Source: Winogradskyella sp. (GTDB lineage: Bacteria > Bacteroidota > Bacteroidia > Flavobacteriales > Flavobacteriaceae). Taken from it: a stretch of DNA of 37,736 bases. Numbering within the stretch: position 1 is the stretch's first letter; the number at the start of each line of letters is the position of its first letter. Below the pieces are notes generated by a model. It saw nothing but the letters and a program-made list of their open reading frames with translations. It was not told the DNA's origin and ran no database searches. The DNA is taken from positions 1 to 37,736 of the forward strand of contig NZ_JABSST010000025.1 in the NCBI RefSeq assembly GCF_013213975.1. Reading direction: 5' to 3'. The translations under genes and the position numbers were made by a program. Of this stretch, positions 24,257-34,723 are shown piece after piece.

Positions 24257-25198
24257 AGGGTTTAAAATTAGATTTTAGATAAATTATACCTTATAGCCTC
24301 TTTTGTTTTCTGTGTGTCACATATAGCATATAGAAAAGAAAGATGTTAATCTATATTTACAAACCATCAAATTTTTAACAGTTGGTCTTTGTGTTGAAGT
24401 TGAGGATTTTACAATACTTCATGATCCAAAATAAAGGCGGTACAACGGTAATTTATTGTAACCTTTCATGGATATGCCTTCTTTGGTTTTGTTGTTCCTA
24501 ACAAGAAAAGCATCTTTCAATTTGTCATTTGATTTGCCTTTGTTCATCTTGTCTGCTGGTTGATTATTGTTCTTGAGGCCTTTGTGTTAAATATTAAATC
24601 TTGAATGGCGGTAAAGCAATAGCATAAATTAAGCTTACATGACTAGATATAAAAAGTATCCAGTTTTACAAAAGTTTATTCGAATGCGTGTTCTAAAGGA
24701 GTTAGCGCTGTTGTGTAAGGTTGTTGTTAATCGTGAAATAGTTAAGTGGTATTTTTCATTTACGGCTCGTTACTTTTAATATTAAGGACTTATTATTTAT
24801 TCAAAACCTTAAAGAGGTCTTGGAAGGTAGCTGCTTTAAATTTTGATCTAAGAAATCTGTCTTTTTCACTTTTATACTTTTTTTGTGTCGTGATATTTTT
24901 TAGTGCACGTATTTTGAGATCGCTTGAGGGTATTGAATTTATTGAATTGTCTTTAAATTTTGATTATAAAGCCGCTTTAACTGCACTGAAATAAATTTTA
25001 CCTCAAGCTGACAAAGAAGACTTGGTATTTGGTGCTTGTCTTTTTAAGGAAATAATTGTGGTTTCAAATGTGAATTGACAAATATGATATTCAGTGTTTT
25101 ATTCACCCTTATTGTGTTATTGATACTTGTGTTTTATATAGTTTAGGAATGGTTGTCATGTTAAGAGCAACTATCTCAATAGATCACTTATTCTTTAC

Positions 25199-25232
25199 AA
25201 TAGGGTTCACAAAATCTAAAACCCTATTTTTA
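25199..25232 (+). terminator. T-tailed hairpin with no gene upstream
   Basis: AATAGGGTT (25199-25207) and AACCCTATT (25220-25228) form a 9-bp stem with a 12-base loop and a following T run. The left arm is also part of a direct repeat: TTTACAATAGGGTT (from 25194) and TTTACAATAGGATT (to 25242) differ by one base. No open reading frame ends just before it, so it may terminate a lost gene or an unrecognised RNA. Confidence 0.45.
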
Positions 25233-25647
25233 CAATAGGATTGCATTTAGGAAATAAATGGGCTACGCGATATTTTATAAGTAGTAATAAAAACGAAAGC
25301 ATCTTCTTTTATTATATATTCAGTTACATTTGATTTATGCTTGTCATTTTTTATGATGCTGTTATCATTTAATGGTCTCCAGTTATTGATTGTGTTTTTA
25401 ATTTGGAAGTGGGATATAGCTATAACACATTTTAGCTTTAAATTTTGATTTTTTGAGAAATGCAGAATGCTAAAAATTAGGTTTAAGAGACTTTTGTTGT
25501 TTTTTATCTGGACATTGTAGTGTAAAATGATTGAAATTGATTTTAAGGTGGTTTTTAGACGTTTTAAGAAACTTTATTGTAATTAACAATTGTTGATAAT
25601 TAGTGCATAAACTCTATGAAATGCTTTTAAAGGGCTTTATTTATTGT

Positions 25648-25655
25648 TATATTTG
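25648..25655 (+). promoter_or_regulatory. Probable -7 box TATATTTG upstream of gyrB
   Basis: Perfect TAnnTTTG, 66 bases before the gyrB ATG and only 9 bases before a terminator-like hairpin. The -33 TTG is not evident at the usual spacing. Confidence 0.5.
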
Positions 25656-25664
25656 TGTGTACTT

Positions 25665-25691
25665 AAAAGATGCGCTTAAGCGTCTTTTTTT
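25665..25691 (+). terminator. Terminator-like hairpin in the gyrB leader
   Basis: AAAAGA-(TG bulge)-CGC, loop TTAA, GCG-TCTTTT gives a 9-bp stem with a two-base bulge and then a run of seven T. It lies between the -7 box at 25648 and the gyrB ATG at 25722. It could end upstream transcription or act as an attenuator of gyrB. Confidence 0.6.
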
Positions 25692-25712
25692 GTGTTGACA
25701 AATCATGTTTAA

Positions 25713-27659
<1,947 letters not shown>

Positions 27660-27679
27660 TCAAGTAAAACATTTTCATT

Positions 27680-27710
27680 AAAAAACCGCATATATCTTAT
27701 GTGGTTTTTT
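27680..27710 (+). terminator. gyrB terminator
   Basis: AAAAAACCGCATA (27680-27692), loop TATCT, TATGTGGTTTTTT (27698-27710): a 7-bp core with one G-T pair, extended by A/T pairs and a T run, 20 bases after the gyrB stop. Confidence 0.85.
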
Positions 27711-27836
27711 TATGCTTTAAAAAATCGATTAAAAACACAATTTATGCCTAAAATTGATACAAACAAAGAGCACTTAAGTAGGTATGCTGTAGGTTAATAA
27801 CTGGAATGCATGGACTGTTTGTCAGAAGGCAAAATC

Positions 27837-28242
27837 TGGCCATTAGCCTTCTCCGTAAGAATGTCTTACAGTCACTTGGATGGGGCATATAATATCATAG
27901 AGTCTTTAGGTACTGAAGGTAAAAATATAAGATTAGAACATAATACCAATGCATGTTTTTTTAATTAGCAGTTTCGACGAAACTCACTGTCTTTAATTTG
28001 TATGGCGGACTTGAGTATATTACAGGATGTATTAATCGGATCTAATAGGAAATAATAGAGTTGCTCGCGTTGTGTTGACTAGTCAAATCATTACAGATCC
28101 ATTTTCTTTATCTAGTGAGGCTTCTACAGTGAAAGATGCAATATGTGCAAAATTAAAATTTGGTTTCTTCCGTTTAAATGCCGAGTATCATCTTTAAGAA
28201 TTTGACACTTTTTCAGCAGGTGTAAACTTCGGATATAGATAA
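27837..28242 (+). pseudogene. Decayed outer-membrane-like protein (DUF6588-like), three frames
   Basis: Coding-like sequence is spread over all three plus frames. Segment A (from 27837) reads WPLAFSVRMSYSHLDGAYNI. Segment B (from 27980) reads KLTVFNLYGGLEYITG. Segment C (about 28048-28242) reads RVARVVLTSQIITDPFSLSS, then STVKDAICAKLKFGFFRLN, AEYHL, an in-frame TAA (28195-28197), EFDTFSAGVNFGYR and a final stop. The alternating strand pattern and the C-terminal VNFGYR are those of a small beta-barrel or DUF6588-type protein; that family name is from memory and tentative. Two frameshifts and one nonsense codon make it a true pseudogene rather than a sequencing slip. The 5' part before 27837 is not recognisable. 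Confidence 0.8.
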
Positions 28243-28319
28243 AATAAATACGAATAAGATAATTAGTTGAAGTACAAGATTTACTCTTGTGCTTTCTTCG
28301 TTTAGAGCATTTTTATTTG

Positions 28320-28327
28320 TAATTTTG
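28320..28327 (+). promoter_or_regulatory. Probable -7 box of mdh promoter (TAATTTTG)
   Basis: Perfect TAnnTTTG 44 bases before the mdh ATG; a -33 TTG at the right spacing is not clear. Confidence 0.5.
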
Positions 28328-28371
28328 CAGTCGTTAAAAACATCAAGTTTCACATTAAAATATTAAATATA

Positions 28372-29298
28372 ATGAAAGTAACCGTAGTTGGTGCAGGAGC
28401 AGTAGGAGCAAGTTGTGCAGAGTATATTGCTATAAAGAATTTTGCTTCGGAAGTGGTTTTATTAGACATTAAAGAAGGCTATGCAGAAGGTAAAGCCATG
28501 GATTTAATGCAAACTGCTTCCCTAAATGGTTTTGATACTAAAATTACAGGAAGTACAAACGATTATTCAAAAACAGCAAATAGCGATATTTGTGTTATTA
28601 CTTCTGGTATTCCGCGTAAACCTGGTATGACTCGTGAAGAGCTAATTGGAATTAATGCAGGTATTGTAAAAACGGTTTCTTCAAATTTAGTCGAGCATTC
28701 TCCAAATACTATTTTAATTGTGGTGAGTAATCCAATGGATACCATGACGTATTTAGCTCATAAGACTACAGATTTACCAAAACACCGAATTATAGGAATG
28801 GGTGGTGCATTAGATTCTGCAAGATTTAAGTATCGATTAGCAGAAGCTTTAGATGCACCAATTAGTGATGTCGATGGAATGGTAATTGGAGGTCATAGTG
28901 ATAAAGGCATGGTGCCTTTAACATCACACGCTACGAGAAATAGTATCAAAGTTTCTGAGTTTTTATCAGAAGAAAGATTAAATCAGGTGAAGGAAGATAC
29001 TAAAGTTGGTGGAGCTACATTAACAAAATTATTAGGAACTTCCGCTTGGTATGCTCCAGGAGCAGCAGTAAGTGGTTTAGTGCAAGCTATTGCTTGCGAC
29101 CAAAAGAAAATGTTTCCATGTTCAACACTGTTAGATGGTGAGTACGGATTAAGTGATCTTTGTATCGGTGTTCCAGTAATTTTAGGTAGAAATGGCATTG
29201 AACGTATTGTAGATGTTCCATTAAGTGATGCAGAAAAGCAGCACATGGCAGAAAGTGCAGAAGGTGTTAAAAAGACCAATGGTTTATTAGAATTCTAG
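28372..29298 (+). CDS. mdh: Malate dehydrogenase (NAD-dependent)
   Basis: TCA-cycle enzyme of 308 residues, of the LDH-like MDH group. The nucleotide-binding loop GAGAVG is at 7-12 and Asp32 (VVLLDIKEG) at the end of the second strand favours NAD over NADP. Substrate-binding and catalytic signatures are TSGIPRKPGMTREELIGINA, VVSNPMDTMTYLA, the region GMGGALDSARFKYRLAEAL, and the catalytic His175 in IGGHSDKGMVPL. Arg residues of the mobile loop (PRKPGMTR) fit malate/oxaloacetate rather than lactate. Length is normal. Confidence 0.97.
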   Translation: MKVTVVGAGAVGASCAEYIAIKNFASEVVLLDIKEGYAEGKAMDLMQTASLNGFDTKITGSTNDYSKTANSDICVITSGIPRKPGMTREELIGINAGIVKTVSSNLVEHSPNTILIVVSNPMDTMTYLAHKTTDLPKHRIIGMGGALDSARFKYRLAEALDAPISDVDGMVIGGHSDKGMVPLTSHATRNSIKVSEFLSEERLNQVKEDTKVGGATLTKLLGTSAWYAPGAAVSGLVQAIACDQKKMFPCSTLLDGEYGLSDLCIGVPVILGRNGIERIVDVPLSDAEKQHMAESAEGVKKTNGLLEF

Positions 29299-29348
29299 TT
29301 TTAGAATTCATCAAAATATGATTTAAAGGCCGCAACATTGCGGTCTTT
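29290..29348 (+). terminator. mdh terminator with a preceding inverted repeat
   Basis: AAAGGCCGCAA (29325-29335), short loop, TTGCGGTCTTT (29338-29348), then a T run: a strong terminator 27 bases after the stop. A second perfect inverted repeat, GAATTCTA-GTTT-TAGAATTC (29290-29309), overlaps the stop codon. Confidence 0.85.
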
Positions 29349-29371
29349 ATTTTTTTGATAAATTTCAGATT

Positions 29372-30283
29372 ATGAAAAATACATTTACACTTTTGAGTTT
29401 GTTTTTACTGTTGTCATGCAATGGTTTGATACAGAAAAATCAATATGAATTAACCTATGCCTTTCAAGATAAAGACAATGTCCCAAAAAATAAAATAGCC
29501 ACAACTCTCGTGATAATTAAAAAGCGTTTGAGACAGTATCATAATAATGTAGATGTTCGTAGTAATTCCAATAATGATATTAAGGTAACTCTTAATGAAG
29601 GGTTTATTTTGGAAAGCGTAAATCAAGTTGTCGAAAACCAAGGTAAACTCGACTTTTGGCCATGTCTTCAGAAAGAAGATATGGCTGGTTTCTTAATGAA
29701 AATGGATAGTGTATCTAAGATAGATAGTATCACAAGACCACTTTCTGAGATGCTGCAAGGACTAAATTATTCTGGAATCCCCATCTTCTTAGAAGAAGAT
29801 AAATAAGAGATTGAGACACTTATCGAACAAAAAAATATTCAAGCTTTATTTATTGATGAATTCAATGATATTGAATTAAAATTTGGTTTACCAAAGGATG
29901 GATTTTTTGAAGTCTACGGAATTGTAATCAATCAAAAAGAAAGAGCACTGGTAAATGAAACCCATATTATCGAAGCAAGACAAGATTACGATCAATTGGG
30001 AAGACCAGCAATAAGCTTAAAGATGAATGACTATGGTGGTGATCAATGGTATAAAATGACTGATGATGCCTATAAGATTCAAACGTTCATTGCTATTAGT
30101 TTGAATGATATTGTATATAGGGCACCTAGTGTTTCTAGTGGCCCAATATCAGGTGGTCTTACACAAATTGCTGGTAGTTTTACTTTGGAACAAGCTATCG
30201 ATTTTTCTAATGTTTTAAGTTCTCAGCAAATGATACCTCAATTGAAATTTGTAAGTAGTAAAAAGTTAGCTAAGAAGGATTAA
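29372..30283 (+). pseudogene. SecD-P1-like lipoprotein gene interrupted by an in-frame TAA
   Basis: From the ATG at 29372 a lipoprotein signal (MKNTFTLLSLFLLLSC, Cys16) leads into a SecD P1-base-like part (NKIATTLVIIKKRLRQYHNN, VDVRSNSNNDIKVTLNEG, QVVENQGKLDFWP). At 29804-29806 a TAA follows EEDK. The same frame then continues without another stop for 158 codons to 30283, including EARQDYDQLGRPAISLKMND and IVYRAPSVSSGPISGG, which match residues about 412-480 of the SecDF protein encoded downstream (DARQDYDQISRPAVSMQMN, IVYSAPSVSSGPISGG). The intact product would be about 303 residues: a lipid-anchored SecD periplasmic domain without membrane helices. Both halves could in principle be separate products, but the second has no good start, so a nonsense-interrupted gene is preferred. 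Confidence 0.82.
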
Positions 30284-30303
30284 TAATAACTCCTTAATTT
30301 TCC

Positions 30304-30311
30304 TATATTTG
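30304..30311 (+). promoter_or_regulatory. -7 box TATATTTG directly before the next start
   Basis: Perfect TAnnTTTG that ends 4 bases before the ATG at 30316. If active, the mRNA would be leaderless. No clear -33 TTG. Confidence 0.4.
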
Positions 30312-30315
30312 CGAC

Positions 30316-30924
30316 ATGAGGTCCAAGCTACATATTGGCATTATCATTATTCTACTCGCTCTGGTAAACAGATTTGTAAATCAGCCTGTCATCCCAAATC
30401 AGCAGATTGTTATTGCATTTTCAGAGGCACAAGCTGCAAATAATGATGCTTCCCAAACCTTGGAGTCTATCCAATCAAAGCTTGAGAGCATTGGTGTTTA
30501 TGATATTCAAATTCATGAAACTCTTAATGGTCAATACCGCATTACATATCATAGTACATCTCATGTAGACCAAGTTAAAAAACTACTGTCAGATGCCAAT
30601 TATGAATTATCACATAAGTCTGAAAATCAAGAAAATAAACTACCAAAAGAGGGTAGTAATAAACTTGTTCAATTAGATGTTTTAGAAATAACCAAAGTCG
30701 ATTCTAAAAATGATTGGGATTTTGACGGAGTTCAAATTGCTGAATATAATCCTAAAAGTGATCGATTTAATCACATTAAATTTAATTTCTCAGGACGAAA
30801 ATCAAGTTCTGAAAAAACGACCTTAATGGCCAATCTTGGTCTTAAGTTATACCGTTATAGATTTACATATATTGATTGTAATGTTTATAATATTCCAGAG
30901 GTTAGGGCTGGGCCTTTAGTATAG
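30316..30924 (+). CDS. Membrane-anchored hypothetical protein with SecD-P1-like segment
   Basis: Protein of 202 residues, family not firmly recognised. The N-terminus is a signal anchor (KLHIGIIIILLALVNRFV). Residues about 28-90 (QQIVIAFSEAQAANNDASQT, LESIQSKLESIGVYDIQIHE, GQYRITYHSTSHVDQVKKLL) follow the same strand-helix-strand plan as the P1-base of SecD (FEVLRNRIDGFGVSSPNIQR, GRILIELPGARDKKRVVDII in the SecDF encoded next) and as the preceding interrupted lipoprotein. The C-terminal 100 residues are unrecognised and end CNVYNIPEVRAGPLV. It lies 32 bases after the interrupted gene and 153 bases before secDF on the same strand, which suggests an accessory role in the Sec machinery, but this is inference. 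Confidence 0.75.
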   Translation: MRSKLHIGIIIILLALVNRFVNQPVIPNQQIVIAFSEAQAANNDASQTLESIQSKLESIGVYDIQIHETLNGQYRITYHSTSHVDQVKKLLSDANYELSHKSENQENKLPKEGSNKLVQLDVLEITKVDSKNDWDFDGVQIAEYNPKSDRFNHIKFNFSGRKSSSEKTTLMANLGLKLYRYRFTYIDCNVYNIPEVRAGPLV

Positions 30925-31013
30925 GGAATCATAATCTGTAAAAATTCCCAAACACTTTTATCTGATTTTCTATCAATCAACAAATCAAAACATTTATTTA
31001 TAATATTTAATAA

Positions 31014-31044
31014 TTGTCTAGTTGTGGTGCAAAACATATATTTG
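31014..31044 (+). promoter_or_regulatory. secDF promoter, TTG-N20-TATATTTG
   Basis: Both Bacteroidota elements are present: TTG at 31014-31016 and TATATTTG at 31037-31044, separated by 20 bases, with a 33-base leader to the secDF ATG. This is the best plus-strand promoter in the window. Confidence 0.75.
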
Positions 31045-31077
31045 CGCCTTCAAAATTAGACGTAAAACAAAACTAAA

Positions 31078-34000
31078 ATGCAAAACAAAGGAGTTATTAA
31101 GCTATTTGCACTTTTGTTTGGTTTGGTAAGTATTTACCAGTTGTCTTTTACATTTAAGGCAAACCAAATTGAAGACGAGGCTAAAATGGCAGCCGTTGCC
31201 AAATACGATGAGACCGTTAAGGATTTTCAAGATCTAAGGACTCAGGCAGAAATCGATTATTTAGATTCTTTAAAAACCTCTAAGATTCAAGTCGGTGAAG
31301 AATTTGAACCTATCGAAGTATACAACTTAGGAGTTTCTCAATATACCTATAACGAGGTTGAGGACAATGCCATGAAGTTAGGGCTTGACCTTAAAGGTGG
31401 TATTAATGCTATTATCCAGATTTCAGTAAAAGATATCTTAAAAGGATTAGCAAATAATAGTAAGAATGCAGTATTTAATAAAGCACTAGCAGATGCTGAA
31501 GAATTACAAAAGGACGCACAAGAGTCTTATCTAGAGTCATTTTTTAGAGCTTTTGATGCAATCAAAGGAGATACTCAATTAGCATCGCCAGACATATTTG
31601 CTACAAGAGACTTAAGTGATGACATTACGTTTGATATGTCTGACGATGAAGTTAAGACAGTATTAGAGCGTAAAATTGATGAATCTATTGTTTCAGCTTT
31701 TGAAGTATTACGTAATCGTATAGATGGTTTTGGTGTATCGTCACCAAACATTCAACGTTTAGGAAACTCTGGACGTATTTTAATAGAATTACCAGGTGCC
31801 AGAGATAAAAAACGTGTTGTAGATATCATTACAAAAACGGCACAATTACAGTTCTGGGAAACTTATAAAGAACAAGATTTAGCACCTTATTTAGGAATTG
31901 TAAATCAATCTCTAATTGACGCTGCTAAAGCAGAAGAACAAGAAAATTCTTCGGAAGAAGCTCAAGAAGAAGGAGTAGAGGATAGCGAAGATAGCGTGTC
32001 TAGCACCATTGATGATTTAACAGGCCAGATTGAAGCCGATTCTACTAATGTATCTGCCGAAGATCAAAACCCATTAGGTTATAGAGGAAGAGGAGGAGTA
32101 CCTTCTGTAATTGGTATGTTCTTAGCTAAGGATAAGAAAAAGGTAATGGAGGCTCTTAATGATCCTAAAAATAGAGCGCAATTACCACCAGAAATGCGTT
32201 ACGTGAAATTCCTTTGGGGAATTCAACAAAAAGATTCTGAGTATTCTGAATTATATGCTATCAAGAGTAACAGAGACAGTACACCTCAATTGAGTGGTGC
32301 TGTAATTACAGATGCAAGACAAGATTATGATCAAATTAGTAGACCTGCAGTAAGTATGCAAATGAATGCTAAAGGTGCTAAGATTTGGGAAGAGATGACT
32401 AAAGTTGCATATGAAACTCAAGGCTATATTGCTATTGTATTAGATGATATTGTATATTCTGCGCCAAGCGTTTCTTCGGGTCCAATTTCAGGTGGAAATT
32501 CTCAAATATCAGGAGCATTTTCATTAACAGAAGCTGTTGATTTAGCTAATGTGTTAAGAGCTGGTAAATTACCAGCATCTGCAGAGATAATTCAGGCAGA
32601 TGAGGTAGGGCCTTCATTAGGTCAAGAGGCTATTGATAGTGGAATGAAATCGTTCTTAATTGCTTTAGTTTTCGTATTGCTTTGGATGATTTTCTATTAT
32701 GGTAAAGCAGGTATTTTTGCTGATGTTGCTTTACTATTAAATATCTTATTAATTTTTGGTGTATTAGCGAGTTTAGGTGCAGTATTAACCTTACCTGGAA
32801 TTGCTGGTATTGTATTAACGATTGGTATTTCCGTCGATGCGAACGTACTTATCTTTGAGCGAATACGAGAAGAGTTGGCTAAGGGTAAATCTCAAAAGGA
32901 ATCCATTAAAGATGGTTTCTCAAATGCCTTATCATCTATTCTTGATGCTAATATAACTACTGGTTTAACGGCCTTAATTTTATTTGTATTTGGTACAGGT
33001 CCAATTAAAGGTTTCGCAACCACTTTAATCATTGGTATTTTAACCTCATTATTCACAGCGATTTTTATAACAAGATTACTTATCGATTGGTGGGTAAATA
33101 GAGGCGGTTCTTTAGATTTTTCTACAGCAATGACAAAGGGATTATTTAAGAATGTAAATATTAACTTCTTAAAGAAACGTAAGATTGCTTATGTAATTTC
33201 TGGTATTTTGTTAACGGCAAGTATTGTGTCGTTGTTTACAAATAAGTTAGATCAAGGTATCGATTTTGTTGGAGGTAGAACTTATCAAGTGCGTTTTGAG
33301 CAACCTGTAAGTACGGAGGAAATTGCAAGCATATTAATTGCGCCAGAAGTATTTAGTAGTGCAGAGGTCAAGACGATTGGTACGGCTAACCAATTAAAGA
33401 TTTCTACGAAATACAAAGTGAATGATAATTCTGTAGAAGCTGACGAAGAGGTGCAAACAAAATTATTTGAAGCGCTTAAACCATTCTTACCAGAAGGAAT
33501 GACTTATGAAGAATTTGATACAGGATCTGGTGATAAGAAGATTGGTAAAATGCTCTCAGGTAAAGTAAGTCCTACCATTGCAGATGATATTAAGAAGTCA
33601 TCGTTCTGGGCGGTTCTTGGATCTTTAGTGGTGGTATTCCTATACATCTTAATCAGATTTAAGAGATGGCAATTCTCTTTAGGTGCAGTAGCAGCTGTAT
33701 TCCATGATGTATTAATCGTACTTGGTATATTCTCATTAACTTGGAAGTTTATGCCATTTAGTATGGAAATTGATCAAGCCTTTATCGCAGCAATCTTGAC
33801 CGTAATTGGTTACTCGCTTAATGATACCGTGGTTGTGTTCGATAGAATTAGAGAATTCTTGAATGAGCATACCTCATGGGAGTTTGGAAAAACAATCAAT
33901 GCTTCTTTAAATAGTACTTTAAGTAGAACATTAAATACGTCTGTAACAACATTAGTAGTATTATTAGCAATGTTCATTTTTGGTGCTGATTCTTTAAGAG

Positions 34001-34146
34001 GATTGTTATTTGCGTTAATCGTAGGTGTAATCGTAGGTACATATTCTTCGATGTTTATCGCTACACCATTAATGTATGATACCGCTAAAAAAGGTGATGC
34101 AGCAGAATCATTAAAGACTAAAGTAAAAGAAGAAGACGAAGAATAA
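31078..34146 (+). CDS. secDF: Fused protein translocase subunit SecDF
   Basis: Inner-membrane Sec accessory motor of 1022 residues that uses the proton gradient to pull proteins into the periplasm. SecD half: one N-terminal helix (about 7-25), the D1 motif LGLDLKGGINAIIQIS, the large periplasmic P1 domain (base FEVLRNRIDGFGVSSPNIQR; head VSMQMNAKGAKIWEEMT), then five helices with the conserved Asp-Arg motif ISVDANVLIFERIREEL. SecF half starts near 690 (NINFLKKRKIAYVISGILL), has motif GIDFVGGRTYQVRFE, a small P4 domain and five helices with YSLNDTVVVFDRIREFL. The fusion is normal for Bacteroidota. An acidic low-complexity insertion (about 282-330, AEEQENSSEEAQEEGVEDS) interrupts P1. The C-terminus is acidic (KTKVKEEDEE). 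Confidence 0.98.
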   Translation: MQNKGVIKLFALLFGLVSIYQLSFTFKANQIEDEAKMAAVAKYDETVKDFQDLRTQAEIDYLDSLKTSKIQVGEEFEPIEVYNLGVSQYTYNEVEDNAMKLGLDLKGGINAIIQISVKDILKGLANNSKNAVFNKALADAEELQKDAQESYLESFFRAFDAIKGDTQLASPDIFATRDLSDDITFDMSDDEVKTVLERKIDESIVSAFEVLRNRIDGFGVSSPNIQRLGNSGRILIELPGARDKKRVVDIITKTAQLQFWETYKEQDLAPYLGIVNQSLIDAAKAEEQENSSEEAQEEGVEDSEDSVSSTIDDLTGQIEADSTNVSAEDQNPLGYRGRGGVPSVIGMFLAKDKKKVMEALNDPKNRAQLPPEMRYVKFLWGIQQKDSEYSELYAIKSNRDSTPQLSGAVITDARQDYDQISRPAVSMQMNAKGAKIWEEMTKVAYETQGYIAIVLDDIVYSAPSVSSGPISGGNSQISGAFSLTEAVDLANVLRAGKLPASAEIIQADEVGPSLGQEAIDSGMKSFLIALVFVLLWMIFYYGKAGIFADVALLLNILLIFGVLASLGAVLTLPGIAGIVLTIGISVDANVLIFERIREELAKGKSQKESIKDGFSNALSSILDANITTGLTALILFVFGTGPIKGFATTLIIGILTSLFTAIFITRLLIDWWVNRGGSLDFSTAMTKGLFKNVNINFLKKRKIAYVISGILLTASIVSLFTNKLDQGIDFVGGRTYQVRFEQPVSTEEIASILIAPEVFSSAEVKTIGTANQLKISTKYKVNDNSVEADEEVQTKLFEALKPFLPEGMTYEEFDTGSGDKKIGKMLSGKVSPTIADDIKKSSFWAVLGSLVVVFLYILIRFKRWQFSLGAVAAVFHDVLIVLGIFSLTWKFMPFSMEIDQAFIAAILTVIGYSLNDTVVVFDRIREFLNEHTSWEFGKTINASLNSTLSRTLNTSVTTLVVLLAMFIFGADSLRGLLFALIVGVIVGTYSSMFIATPLMYDTAKKGDAAESLKTKVKEEDEE

Positions 34147-34167
34147 ATAGGAATTATTTTCCATTAT

Positions 34168-34200
34168 AAAAAAAGCCTTTCTGAATAAGAAAGGCTTTTT
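34168..34200. terminator. Bidirectional terminator between secDF and the DUF192 gene
   Basis: AAAAAAAGCCTTTCT (34168-34182), loop GAATA, AGAAAGGCTTTTT (34188-34200). Strong stem, A and T runs on both sides, between convergent genes. Confidence 0.92.
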
Positions 34201-34222
34201 AATTTATCAGTTTTTTAAGTTT

Positions 34223-34723
34223 TTAATTCAACAATTTAAACTCAATCTTATCATTCATCTCTAATTGCCACGAGTCTGAAAGTCCTGCATTAATTTCTAA
34301 AACATATTTGGCAGGAGCATCAGAAGGTAAAGATGTTTCATCAAATGGTTTTGCATGCTTCTGAAAACTTACAATCTCCATTTGATCGTTTATATAGATT
34401 ATGTCTAATGGAATTTTTGTGTTCTTCATATAAAAACTTCGCATCTGCATATCAGGGAATATAAAAAGCATACCTTGGTTTTGTCCAAGTTGTGATCGAT
34501 ACATTAAACCTGTTTGAGTTTCATACGCATTATCTGCAATTTCAATATCTAAGGTTTGGATAATAGAATCTGTTTTAGCCTTTTTTAATTGAAGCGTGCC
34601 TTCCTTTTTAAATTTAACCACAACTTTGTCTTTTGAAGTTGTAGGAGTTTCTTCTTTACAGCTCAGGGTGCTTAGAGTAGCTCCACAAATTAGTGCTAAA
34701 GACAGATATTTTTGAATGCGCAT
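34223..34723 (-). CDS. DUF192-domain lipoprotein
   Basis: Envelope protein of 166 residues. The signal peptide (about 1-21) ends at a lipobox with Cys22 (LSTLSCKEE). The DUF192 domain spans about 55-165: LDIEIADNAYETQTGLMYRS, GMLFIFPDMQMRSFYMKNTK, PLDIIYINDQMEIVSFQKHA, and YVLEINAGLSDSWQLEMNDK are its conserved blocks. Family members are small secreted proteins of unknown biochemical role. Its ATG overlaps the lgt stop by one base (TAATG), so the two are translationally coupled, and Lgt would lipidate this very product. Confidence 0.93.
   Translation of the reverse strand: MRIQKYLSLALICGATLSTLSCKEETPTTSKDKVVVKFKKEGTLQLKKAKTDSIIQTLDIEIADNAYETQTGLMYRSQLGQNQGMLFIFPDMQMRSFYMKNTKIPLDIIYINDQMEIVSFQKHAKPFDETSLPSDAPAKYVLEINAGLSDSWQLEMNDKIEFKLLN

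Noticed and set aside
24639-24779. 46-residue frame MTRYKKYPVLQKFIRMRVL
   Set aside because: Too short, with no family match, promoter or neighbour support; it overlaps the equally doubtful GTG frame.
24746-24994. 82-residue frame in the asnB-gyrB gap
   Set aside because: It starts at a GTG without promoter box, is AT-driven and hydrophobic, and matches no family I know; kept only as part of the gap description.
25591-25599. TGTTGATAA, the reverse complement of a DnaA-box-like TTATCAACA, near gyrB
   Set aside because: It is a single copy with no cluster of boxes and no dnaA or dnaN nearby, so it does not support an origin of replication.
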